64,000 nt of DNA, taken from positions 1,612,001 through 1,676,000 of the forward strand of contig NZ_JACTAG010000001.1 of NCBI RefSeq assembly GCF_014763045.1. The letters are read 5' to 3'. Under the pieces are notes generated by a model. The model ran no database searches, was not told the DNA's origin, and saw nothing but the letters and a program-made list of their open reading frames with translations. The DNA comes from Sulfitobacter aestuariivivens. GTDB lineage: Bacteria > Pseudomonadota > Alphaproteobacteria > Rhodobacterales > Rhodobacteraceae. Below, in pieces: positions 55,477 to 64,000 of the stretch. The translations under genes and the position numbers were made by a program. Numbering within the stretch: position 1 is the stretch's first letter; each line of letters begins with the position of its first letter.

Positions 55477-56673
55477 TTATGTTACGGCCGAACGGGTCTG
55501 GAAACGTTCCTCTTTCCAAGTTTCATTCTTCAGAATGTCCGACAGAATATCCACGGCACCGCGAATATCGTCCTCATCAAGGAAAAGAGGCGTGATCCCA
55601 AACCGCATGATGTCGGGCGCGCGGAAGTCGCCAATGACCTTTTTCGCAATCAGCGCCTGCATGCAGGGATAGCCGTGCTCGAACCGGAACGAAACATGGC
55701 TGCCGCGCGCATTCATGTCACGCGGACCGGCAAGCGTCAGACCGGGGCAACGGGCTTCGACCTCTCCCACAAAAAGCGTCATCAGTTCAATTGAGCGGGC
55801 GCGCAATGCCTGCATGTCGACGCCGTCCCAGGCGTCCATCGCCGCCTCAAGAATTGCAAAGGACGCAATCGACGGCGTGCCGATGCGCATCCGGTCGATC
55901 TTGTTGGGCATCGGGCGATAATTGAGATCAAAATCAAAAGGTGCGGCGTGGCCGTACCAGCCGGACAGCGCGGGTTCCACATCTGCGATCAGTCGCGGTG
56001 CCACGTAGATGAACGCGGGCGCGCCGGGACCACCATTGAGGAACTTGTAAGTGCAGCCCGCAGCAAAATCCGTGTCACAGCCAGACAGGTCCACAGGGAT
56101 CGCGCCCGCAGAATGGGCAAGATCCCAGACCACCAGTGCGCCATGCGCATGGGCCTTGTCGATGATGGCCTTCATGTCGTGCTTGCGGCCAGTGCGATAG
56201 TCCACCTCGGTCAGCATCACGCAGGCAACCTCGTCAGTGATCTGTTCCATCACGTCATCAGGATTGGGTGTGCGCAGATCGTATCCCGCTTCTTTGAGCT
56301 TCAGCAACCCCTCGACCATGTAAAGGTCTGTGGGGAAGTTACCATTGTCGCTCAGGATCACCTTGCGGTCTGGACGCAGAGCCAGGCAGGCGGCCACGGC
56401 CTGAAAGATCTTGATCGATAGCGTGTCGCCCACAACAATACTGTCTTCTTCGGCCCCGACCAGCGCGCCAATGCGGTCACCAAGGGTGTTGGTCTGCATG
56501 AACCAGCCTTTGGTGTTCCAGCCCTTGATCAGATCAGTGGCCCATTCATTGTGCATGAAATCGAGGATCCTGTCGGGGGCCGACTTCGGCATCGGGCCCA
56601 GCGAGTTACCATTTAGATAGATCATGCCCTCGGGGATCTGAAAGAGCGCTTTGGTCTTGGTAAAATCTGTCAT
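55477..56673 (-). CDS. kynU: Kynureninase
   Basis: 398 residues from ATG 56673. PLP enzyme of the aspartate aminotransferase fold: YLNGNSLGPMPKSA near the start, WDLAHSAG at 183-190 and the Schiff-base lysine K210 in TYKFLNGGPG, all kynureninase hallmarks. Splits kynurenine to anthranilate and alanine, or 3-hydroxykynurenine to 3-hydroxyanthranilate and alanine. It precedes the formamidase by about 10 bases. It probably belongs to the transcript of the unit, though twin hairpins lie upstream (56728-56769). Confidence 0.95.
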   Translation of the reverse strand: MTDFTKTKALFQIPEGMIYLNGNSLGPMPKSAPDRILDFMHNEWATDLIKGWNTKGWFMQTNTLGDRIGALVGAEEDSIVVGDTLSIKIFQAVAACLALRPDRKVILSDNGNFPTDLYMVEGLLKLKEAGYDLRTPNPDDVMEQITDEVACVMLTEVDYRTGRKHDMKAIIDKAHAHGALVVWDLAHSAGAIPVDLSGCDTDFAAGCTYKFLNGGPGAPAFIYVAPRLIADVEPALSGWYGHAAPFDFDLNYRPMPNKIDRMRIGTPSIASFAILEAAMDAWDGVDMQALRARSIELMTLFVGEVEARCPGLTLAGPRDMNARGSHVSFRFEHGYPCMQALIAKKVIGDFRAPDIMRFGITPLFLDEDDIRGAVDILSDILKNETWKEERFQTRSAVT

Positions 56674-56727
56674 CAGGTCGTTCTTAGCCTTCTTGTTTGC
56701 GCGTATCGTGCCGCCAGTGGCGCAGGC

Positions 56728-56769
56728 GTTTTCTTTCAAAGAAAACGGTCGGAAACTTTGAAAGTTTCC
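56728..56769. repeat. Twin perfect hairpins between the DapA-family and kynU genes
   Basis: GTTTTCTT/AAGAAAAC (56728-56735 with 56739-56746, loop TCA) and GGAAACTT/AAGTTTCC (56751-56758 with 56762-56769, loop TGA) in tandem, four bases apart. They lie in the 137-base gap between two minus-strand genes. They could partly terminate the upstream transcript or process it; GGAAACTTTGAAAGTTTCC-like elements are, as I recall, repeated in Rhodobacteraceae. Confidence 0.6.
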
Positions 56770-56810
56770 GCGCGCCCAGCCAGCGGGACGATCTGTTATC
56801 CCGTCAAGAG

Positions 56811-57764
56811 TTACGGCCTTAGACCGCAGCCTTCGAATGCCTGTCGGGTCGCATCCTTTTCGGCCTGAGTCAATTCCAGCATCGGAAAGCGAACGTGTCC
56901 GCCAACCTGTCCGAGCAGCTCTTGCCAGTACTTCCCGTGCGCCGTTGGTTTCCCCGCAGGCTTGGTCGACTTGATTGCCTGGCGCACCGGATCAAGACTG
57001 GTGCTGATCTGATGCGCGGTCTTGAAATCCCCCGCCAGGGCGGCTTGCGTGTACTCATGCATCCGACGATCTGTCGCCGTTTGCAATTGATAGGGTGGCG
57101 AGGAACACAGGTACAAATCCCACCCCAATTCTTCGATATTGCGCAGCCAGTCGTCCTCGAGCGAGGTTGAGACCTGTATCTTGTCGCCGACCATCTGCGT
57201 CAAACGCACATACATCTCGCGCGGGACGGAATACTTGATGGCAACGATGTTGGGCAGCTCAGCAATGCGCGCGCAGGTTTCGGGCGCCATCAGATAGCCG
57301 CTGTCGGGATGGCTCCACATGGCGATGCCGATATCCAGATTATCGCAAAGGTGTCTGTAATAATTGTGCAGAACCTCATCGCGATCATGGCAAAAGCTGA
57401 GCATCGGGGCATGCACGACGATGTAATCCGCACCGATATTCTGTGCGTGGCGGCCAAGGTCCAGTACCGTATCCACATTCTGGTCCGACGCTGACATGAT
57501 CGTGGCGGCCTTGGCCCCGCATTCATCGACCGCGATCTCCATATTGCGTTTCCGCTCCTCCAGCGACATGGCCCAGAACTCGCCCTGCTTGCCCGCAATA
57601 AACAGGCCCGCAATCTCCAGGTCATCGATCCAATGGCGGATGTTGGACCGCAGCCCGGCCTCATTGAACGCGCCATCCGCCTCAAACGGGTTGAGGGCTG
57701 CGGCCCAGATGCCGCGCATGTGCTCCTTGGCATAGGCCTTGGCATCCGCCTTTTGATATTTCAT
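56811..57764 (-). CDS. DapA-family (dihydrodipicolinate synthase-like) lyase or aldolase
   Basis: 317 residues from ATG 57764 (GGGGGAGGCGAC upstream), overlapping the stop of the molybdenum-hydroxylase gene by four bases. TIM-barrel of the class I pyruvate-type family: Schiff-base lysine K177 in IVAIKYSVP; the substrate motif GTTGE reads GKQGE (58-62) and the catalytic tyrosine segment is APMLSF, so it is not a canonical DapA. Longer N-terminus than DapA. Possible roles: 2-keto acid aldolase or dehydratase in aromatic or heterocycle catabolism. Function open. Confidence 0.8.
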   Translation of the reverse strand: MKYQKADAKAYAKEHMRGIWAAALNPFEADGAFNEAGLRSNIRHWIDDLEIAGLFIAGKQGEFWAMSLEERKRNMEIAVDECGAKAATIMSASDQNVDTVLDLGRHAQNIGADYIVVHAPMLSFCHDRDEVLHNYYRHLCDNLDIGIAMWSHPDSGYLMAPETCARIAELPNIVAIKYSVPREMYVRLTQMVGDKIQVSTSLEDDWLRNIEELGWDLYLCSSPPYQLQTATDRRMHEYTQAALAGDFKTAHQISTSLDPVRQAIKSTKPAGKPTAHGKYWQELLGQVGGHVRFPMLELTQAEKDATRQAFEGCGLRP

Positions 57765-59851
57765 GTCGCCTCCCCCGGCATTGCGTCTTGTATCGCGTCC
57801 CACAGCCTATGCGGCGTCAGCGGCATTGTCAGGTCCTCGATACCCAGCGGGCTAAGCGCATCGATTGCTGCGTTCAAAATAGCGGCGGGCGCACCAATGG
57901 TGCCCGCCTCCCCCACGCCCTTGGCACCCAACAGGTTCGTTGGGCTTGGCGTTTGCATCTTGTGGATATCAAGCGGGGGCACGTCCGCTGCGCGCGGCAT
58001 GGCATAATCCATGAACGACCCGGTCAAAAGCTGACCGTCCGCGTCATAGACCACCCGTTCCATCATCGCCTCACCAAAACCTTGGGTAAAGCCGCCGATG
58101 ATCTGTCCCTGCACCTGCGCATCGTTGATGATGCGCCCCGCGTCGTCGACGCAGGTCACCGCCTCGATCGTGGGTTGACCGGTCTCGGCACATATCGACA
58201 GCATGACCAGATAGGCACCATAGCCCCACGCCTGCCCCTTGTTGCAATAAACCACTTCGGCGGTCAGCGGCAGGTCTGCTCCTGCTGCCCTCGCTGCCGC
58301 TGCCTGTTGGCAGGCGTCCAGCACTGCCGATCCGCCAATGGCAGTTGCCCGGCTGGCCAGCGCCCCGATACCTGCCGGGGTCAACCCGGTGTCTCCCATC
58401 ACCACCTCAATGGCATCAGCGGGCAATTCGAGGGCGCCAGACGCGATCTTGGCATAGGTCGTCTCGCGGCCATGCCCCTGCGATGAGCTACCACTGGCGA
58501 TCACAGCATTGCCGTCTGACAGCGTGACCCGCGCACTTTCCCAGCCTTCCCCCGATGGCTCCAGATAAAAAGCAACGCCCAGCCCTACGAGCGCGCCCTG
58601 TGCCCGCCGCGCATCGCGCTGGCGGATCAGATCGGCATAGCCCGCCTGTTGCATCATCATGCACAGCGCGCCCGAATAATCACCTGAATCCAGCAGATTA
58701 CCCGTCGGTGTCTGCCGCGGTAAGGCCTCCGCAGACAGCAGGTTCTGCAGCCGCAGTCGCACGGGGTCGACATTCAGTGCACGGGCGGCCTTGTCCACCA
58801 GACGTTCCATCAGGCAATTCGCCTCCGGTCGCCCCGCCCCGCGATAGATCCCGGTGATCCCGCCGGACGCTCGCACCGCGCGGGTTTCAATATCGACCGC
58901 CCCGACCGCATAGCCTGACGGCAACATACGGCCCGCATTCCACGCCGGGATAAGCCCGCTGTTGGGCACCCAAGGGCCTATCGGGGCAACAATTCTGGCC
59001 CGCAGGCCAAGAAATTCGCCCGCCGCATCAACTGCCAGCGCCCCCTCGCTTTGGATGCCCCGTCCTTGCGTGGCCGACAGAAATTCTTCTGACCGGCTTG
59101 CCGTCCAGACAAGCGTCTGGCGCAGTTGCAAGGCCGCCCAGACCACAAAGACCTCTTCAGGATAGATCGAGCCCTTCATGCCAAAGGCCCCACCCACATG
59201 CTGCGCAATCACCCGGATGCGGCGGGCGTCGACATTGAGGATCGCTGCCAGTTCAGAGCGGCTGCGATGGGGCGTTTGGGTCGACTGCCAGACCGTGAGA
59301 CTGTCGGTCGCCGGGTCAAAGGCGGCGCAGACCGCGCGCGGCTCCATCGGCGACGGGGCCAGCCGGGGGTGCGTAATTGTTGTTTCGACCACCAACGCCG
59401 CTGCGGTAAAGGCAGCATCGATATCACCATCCGACCAGCTTTGGGCCGCGATCTCCTCATCCGGCACCGCAAGTTCGTCGATCTCGACGATGACCTGCTC
59501 GACCGCATCCGCCGCCGCCATCGCAGTCCGGGCAACGACGGCGGCAATGGGTTGGCCCACCGCCCCCACATCCGGACCGGCAAGCACCGGATAGCGTGGC
59601 AACGCCCCGGCCGGGATCACCTGATTGACCGACAACTCGCCCAGATGCGCAACGTCATCAGCCCTATAGACCCCCAGCACATCCGGCGCGGCAGCGGCCA
59701 AAGACGTATCAAGCTCCACAATCTTCCCCGCCCCAACGGGGTTGCGCACAAAAGCCACATGCAAGGCGCCCCGTGGGGCAACATCGGCAGCATAGCGGCC
59801 CTGCCCTTTGAGAAATGTCGGGCTTTCGCGGTTCGGGGTATTGGACAACAT
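57761..59851 (-). CDS. Molybdenum hydroxylase large subunit (xanthine dehydrogenase/CO-dehydrogenase family), orphan
   Basis: 696 residues, somewhat short for the family (about 760-800). N-terminal FLKGQGRYAADVAPRGALHVAFVR, then GQPIAAVVA, VGGAFGMKGSIYPEE, ITGIYRGAGRPEANCLMERLVD (the form II YRGAGR signature rather than the CO-dehydrogenase AYXCSFR), SSSQGHGRETTYAKIA and the catalytic glutamate in GAKGVGEAGTIGAPAA. The FAD and 2Fe-2S subunits that supply the electron path are not encoded nearby. Hydroxylates a heterocycle or aldehyde; substrate unknown. First gene of the minus-strand unit leading to kynU/kynA. Confidence 0.85.
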   Translation of the reverse strand: MLSNTPNRESPTFLKGQGRYAADVAPRGALHVAFVRNPVGAGKIVELDTSLAAAAPDVLGVYRADDVAHLGELSVNQVIPAGALPRYPVLAGPDVGAVGQPIAAVVARTAMAAADAVEQVIVEIDELAVPDEEIAAQSWSDGDIDAAFTAAALVVETTITHPRLAPSPMEPRAVCAAFDPATDSLTVWQSTQTPHRSRSELAAILNVDARRIRVIAQHVGGAFGMKGSIYPEEVFVVWAALQLRQTLVWTASRSEEFLSATQGRGIQSEGALAVDAAGEFLGLRARIVAPIGPWVPNSGLIPAWNAGRMLPSGYAVGAVDIETRAVRASGGITGIYRGAGRPEANCLMERLVDKAARALNVDPVRLRLQNLLSAEALPRQTPTGNLLDSGDYSGALCMMMQQAGYADLIRQRDARRAQGALVGLGVAFYLEPSGEGWESARVTLSDGNAVIASGSSSQGHGRETTYAKIASGALELPADAIEVVMGDTGLTPAGIGALASRATAIGGSAVLDACQQAAAARAAGADLPLTAEVVYCNKGQAWGYGAYLVMLSICAETGQPTIEAVTCVDDAGRIINDAQVQGQIIGGFTQGFGEAMMERVVYDADGQLLTGSFMDYAMPRAADVPPLDIHKMQTPSPTNLLGAKGVGEAGTIGAPAAILNAAIDALSPLGIEDLTMPLTPHRLWDAIQDAMPGEAT

Positions 59852-59971
59852 GACGCTCCGACAAAGATGGATTGTGCTATTCGATCAAATCCCCGCGCAG
59901 AAGCCAAATTCAAAGTTGCAGAGTGTGGCATGATACCGAAAGACTGCCTTCCACGGACAAGGAACATACCC
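59852..59971. promoter_or_regulatory. Divergent promoter region between the Mo-hydroxylase and NadX genes
   Basis: 120 bases between two divergent units of the tryptophan region, which must hold the promoters of both. By eye I see no palindrome of more than a few bases and no reliable -35/-10 pair. Listed because shared regulation of the two units would be read from here. Confidence 0.4.
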
Positions 59972-61362
<1,391 letters not shown>

Positions 61363-61365
<3 letters not shown>

Positions 61366-61435
61366 CATATATTCACCTTCAGGTTGCACCCCGCGACGCC
61401 GACCTACGGGGCGACCGGTCGCAGGGGATATGTCA
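61363..61435. promoter_or_regulatory. Inverted repeats between nbaC and the FAD-protein gene
   Basis: TGACATAT (61363-61370) and its exact complement ATATGTCA (61428-61435) bracket a 12-base palindrome GCGACCGGTCGC (61411-61422). The first arm begins inside the nbaC stop codon. This could be an attenuator-like structure or operator sites for the following gene; there is no T-run. Confidence 0.35.
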
Positions 61436-61493
61436 TACATTAACCTTGCTGAATAAAGTGAGCCTGCTAAGGTAGTTACCGAAGGGAACCTGG

Positions 61494-63623
61494 GTGGGAA
61501 CAGTGCCAAAGAAAGTCGCCATTATCGGCGGCGGTTGTGCCGGTGTGGCCGCCGCCTTTGAACTCACGCGCCCAGAACGGCGCGGCGAATTCGACGTGAC
61601 GGTCTACCAGATGGGCTGGCGACTTGGCGGCAAAGGTGCCTCGGGCCGTGACGCTGAGACAGGCCGCATCGAAGAACACGGCCTGCACCTGTGGATGGGT
61701 TTTTACGAAAACGCCTTTCGCTTCATGCGCGATTGCTACGCTGAACTTGACCGCCCCGAGGGCCACCCCCTGCGTGACTGGAGCGACGCCTTCAAACCCG
61801 ACAATCACGTCGGCGTCACAGAAAAGATCGGCGAAAACCAGTGGCTCAACTGGTCGGCCTATTTCCCGCCCGCGGCCGGATTGCCCGGTGATCCGCTGTC
61901 GGACCGCAACCCGTTTTCGGTGCAGGGCTATCTGACGCAATGCCTGCGTCTTGTGCGCACGCTGCTCCTCAGTGTGCAGGACAGGGGCCACGAGCCCCCC
62001 CTGGCCACTGACGATTCCGGTCTGGCCAAGGCGGTGACCTCTCTGATCAGCAGCCTGCTGAGCACCGCACGCTCTGACATGACGGGCACCGCAATGCGCG
62101 CGGCACGCTATGGGCAACTGGCGGTTGGTGCGCTGGTCCTTGAGGCCATCGGCGCGCTGCAGCGCATCCTTGATACCCTGCGCCCCGGCACCGACCCGCA
62201 AGGCCCGGCCTCTTTGCTGGACCGCCTGTCTGCAACAATCCGCTATCAGTTCGAACTGCTGATCGCCTCAGACGACGAAGTGCGCCGGGTCTGGGAAATC
62301 GTCGACACCGTGCTGGCGATCGTGCGTGGCGTACTGCGAGAAGGCGTGCTGTTTTCCCCGCAGGGCTTTGATCTGTTGGACAAATATGACTGGCGCGAAT
62401 GGCTGTTGTCACATGGCGCGTCACCCGCGACCATCGACAGTGCATTCATCCGCGGCTCTTACGATCTGCTCTTCGCGTTCGAAGACGGCGATGTCGCGCG
62501 ACCTCAGCTTGCGGCGGGTCAGGCACTACGCGGTGCGATGCGCATGTTCTTTACCTATCGTGGCGCGCTTTTCTGGAAGATGCAGGCAGGCATGGGCGAT
62601 GTCGTTTTTGCCCCCGCCTATGAAGTGCTGGAAAAGCGCGGCGTGAAATTCGAATTCTTCCACCGCCTCGACCACGTGGCCCTCAGCGCCGACAAAAGCC
62701 ACGTGGCACGGCTCGATATGTCCGTTCAGGCAGAGGTCAAGCGGGGTGCCGACTACAAGCCGCTTGTTCCGATCAAGGGCCTGCCGTGCTGGCCCAGCTT
62801 GCCCCTTTATGACCAACTCAAGGACGGCGCGAAGCTGAAGAAGGCAGGCTGGAACCCCGAACATGGCGCGGACGGTGACCGGGCGGTGAACCGCAAAAAG
62901 CTCAAAGTCGGCAAGGATTTCGACTTTGCCGTGCTGGCCGTGGGCTACGGCGCCGTGCCGGACCTCTGCAAGGAACTGATCGCGGTTGATCCCGCGTGGC
63001 AGCGCATGACCCAAAGCGTCAAGACCGTCGCCACACAGGCCTTCCAGGTCTGGATGGACGACACGGTCGAAGATCTGGGTTGGGGCCAGCCCCCGATCAA
63101 CATATCCGGCTATGTCGAACCCTTTGATACCTGGGCCGACATGCGTCAGCTGATCGCCGTTGAAGACTGGAAAACCGACCCCAAGGCGATCGCCTATTTC
63201 TGCTCTGTCCTGCCCGATACCATGACGGGCAAAGACGCCCATGCCCACGTGCGCCAGAATGCGGTGACCTTCCTCAACCGGGATGTCGCGCACTTCTGGC
63301 CGCAGGCGGTGGATGAGAAGGGCTTTCGCTGGGACCTGCTGTCGGGGGGCAAGGGCAAAGGTGAGGCGCGCTTTGACAGCCAGTTCTGGACCGCGAACAC
63401 ATCGCCCACCGAACGCTACGTGCTGTCTCTGCCCGGCACGCTGGAGCACCGCGTCTCGCCGCTTTACAATCGGTTCGACAATTTCACAATTGCAGGTGAC
63501 TGGACAGGATGCGGGCATCAGGCCGGCTGTGTCGAGGCCGCCGTGATGTCCGGTTTGCTGGCCGCAAGCGCGCTTTCGGGCGCACCAAACCTTGGCCATA
63601 TCGTAGGGTATGATCACCCATGA
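61494..63623 (+). CDS. Large FAD-dependent oxidoreductase of the amine oxidase/phytoene desaturase type
   Basis: 709 residues from GTG 61494 (GAAGGGAACC upstream; an in-frame GTG at 61503 is possible). Rossmann VAIIGGGCAGVAAAFELTR at about 8-26, then GWRLGGKGASGRD and EEHGLHLWMGFYENAF, and at the C-terminus YNRFDNFTIAGDWTGCGHQAGCVEAAVMSG, the second FAD-binding block. A roughly 200-residue insertion (about 140-340) makes it much longer than typical desaturases. Substrate unknown; not necessarily part of the kynurenine unit. Its stop overlaps the start of the next gene (ATGA). Confidence 0.8.
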   Translation: MGTVPKKVAIIGGGCAGVAAAFELTRPERRGEFDVTVYQMGWRLGGKGASGRDAETGRIEEHGLHLWMGFYENAFRFMRDCYAELDRPEGHPLRDWSDAFKPDNHVGVTEKIGENQWLNWSAYFPPAAGLPGDPLSDRNPFSVQGYLTQCLRLVRTLLLSVQDRGHEPPLATDDSGLAKAVTSLISSLLSTARSDMTGTAMRAARYGQLAVGALVLEAIGALQRILDTLRPGTDPQGPASLLDRLSATIRYQFELLIASDDEVRRVWEIVDTVLAIVRGVLREGVLFSPQGFDLLDKYDWREWLLSHGASPATIDSAFIRGSYDLLFAFEDGDVARPQLAAGQALRGAMRMFFTYRGALFWKMQAGMGDVVFAPAYEVLEKRGVKFEFFHRLDHVALSADKSHVARLDMSVQAEVKRGADYKPLVPIKGLPCWPSLPLYDQLKDGAKLKKAGWNPEHGADGDRAVNRKKLKVGKDFDFAVLAVGYGAVPDLCKELIAVDPAWQRMTQSVKTVATQAFQVWMDDTVEDLGWGQPPINISGYVEPFDTWADMRQLIAVEDWKTDPKAIAYFCSVLPDTMTGKDAHAHVRQNAVTFLNRDVAHFWPQAVDEKGFRWDLLSGGKGKGEARFDSQFWTANTSPTERYVLSLPGTLEHRVSPLYNRFDNFTIAGDWTGCGHQAGCVEAAVMSGLLAASALSGAPNLGHIVGYDHP

Positions 63624-64000
63624 AAAAACCAGCAAATACCGCTGATGCCCCTGCCCGCCTGCGACGCCCCGAACCTGAGCGAACCGAACCAAATCGCGGG
63701 ATACTCGGGGTATTTGGTCAGTCTAGCTGGGGCGCACCGCCACAAGGCAGCCATCCGCTGGGCTTTGACGAAGACACAGGCACCCCGGTTGAGCCGACCG
63801 GCCATGGGTTTCTTGACGACAGCGTTCAGGAAGCCTCCGAACTGGTGGATGCGCATATCCGACAGGGCCTCAAGGAAAGTGCAGGGGCCGACGAAAGCCT
63901 TCTGGGGCGGATGGCGGCCCTCTACGGCAGCGCGCAGGCCAATGATCTGACGGCACTGGCCACGCAATTCACCCGCGTCTACGCCGACATGGCCACCCAG
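63620..64000 (+). CDS. Unknown protein translationally coupled to the FAD protein (5' part)
   Basis: The ATG at 63620 overlaps the TGA of the FAD protein gene. The frame stays open to the end of the window (127 codons), so the gene is truncated by the edge. It begins MKKPANTADAPARLRRPEPE, then GILGVFGQSSWGAPPQG, GHGFLDDSVQEASELVDAHI and LTALATQFTRVYADMAT. No signal peptide and no family recognised. Codon use matches the neighbours. Coupling suggests it works with the FAD protein. Confidence 0.75.
   Translation, partial: MKKPANTADAPARLRRPEPERTEPNRGILGVFGQSSWGAPPQGSHPLGFDEDTGTPVEPTGHGFLDDSVQEASELVDAHIRQGLKESAGADESLLGRMAALYGSAQANDLTALATQFTRVYADMATQ

Noticed and set aside
59126..59971. N-terminal 282-codon extension of the aspartate dehydrogenase
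   Set aside because: It lies antisense to the molybdenum hydroxylase gene, and the Rossmann motif starts right after the ATG at 59972.
62526..63692. 388-codon minus-strand frame opposite the large FAD protein
   Set aside because: The plus-strand protein shows both FAD-binding blocks; the antisense frame has no recognisable domain or ribosome site.

Overview
This window looks like chromosomal DNA of a Rhodobacterales alphaproteobacterium of the Roseobacter group. The sequence is GC-rich with tightly packed genes and GC-rich third codon positions. It has a Roseobacter-type tad pilus operon end, the order ruvCAB - ybgC - tolQRAB - pal - cpoB - tilS - ftsH, a DUF1127 protein, a formate-THF ligase/FolD pair and a MeaB GTPase. 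I cannot name the genus. I see no rRNA, tRNA, CRISPR array, prophage or intact insertion sequence.

Layout. 1-4.7 kb (+): end of the tad operon (tadB 3' end, tadC, two TPR lipoproteins, prepilin peptidase, AAA ATPase). 4.7-5.5 kb: a gene-free 810-base stretch rich in hairpins, holding two copies of a two-hairpin repeat whose stems differ by compensatory changes. 5.5-10.2 kb (+): a secreted intradiol-dioxygenase-like protein with a haem-b-type membrane protein, then the DEXH helicase and PdeM nuclease of the ligase-associated DNA damage set (its ligase and exonuclease are absent here) and a thioesterase. 10.2-13.2 kb (-): folD and fhs for one-carbon folate metabolism. 13.3-14.7 kb (-): a hypothetical protein and a MOSC protein. 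14.8-26.7 kb (-): envelope and recombination housekeeping genes. 27-36.8 kb: DUF1127 protein, prmA, MATE and MFS transporters, priA, transaldolase, DUF484 protein, xerC. 36.9-43.6 kb: meaB, hrpB and an overlapping three-gene unit headed by a peptidase M19-like protein. 43.6-47.6 kb: a patch of accessory genes with less GC-rich sequence, including a ToxR-like regulator opposite a small secreted protein.

47.6-53.5 kb holds catabolic genes: an acyl-CoA dehydrogenase divergent from an aminoglycoside-phosphotransferase-like kinase (the split equivalent of ACAD10/11), a DsbA-like isomerase, an FAD oxidoreductase, an HpaI-type aldolase and a uronate-dehydrogenase-like enzyme. 53.6-61.4 kb is a tryptophan/kynurenine region. 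A minus-strand unit (orphan molybdenum hydroxylase large subunit, DapA-family protein, kynureninase, AFMID-type formamidase, tryptophan dioxygenase) faces a plus-strand unit (aspartate dehydrogenase, 3-hydroxyanthranilate dioxygenase). No kynurenine 3-monooxygenase is present. 61.5-64 kb: a 709-residue FAD protein whose stop overlaps the start of an unknown gene that runs off the window.

The best leads for something undescribed are the covarying repeat/RNA candidate at 4.88-5.23 kb, the M19-like three-gene unit with lost metal ligands, the kynurenine/Mo-hydroxylase/NadX arrangement and the FAD protein/unknown pair at the right edge. All functional calls rest on motif recognition by eye. No database search was run.
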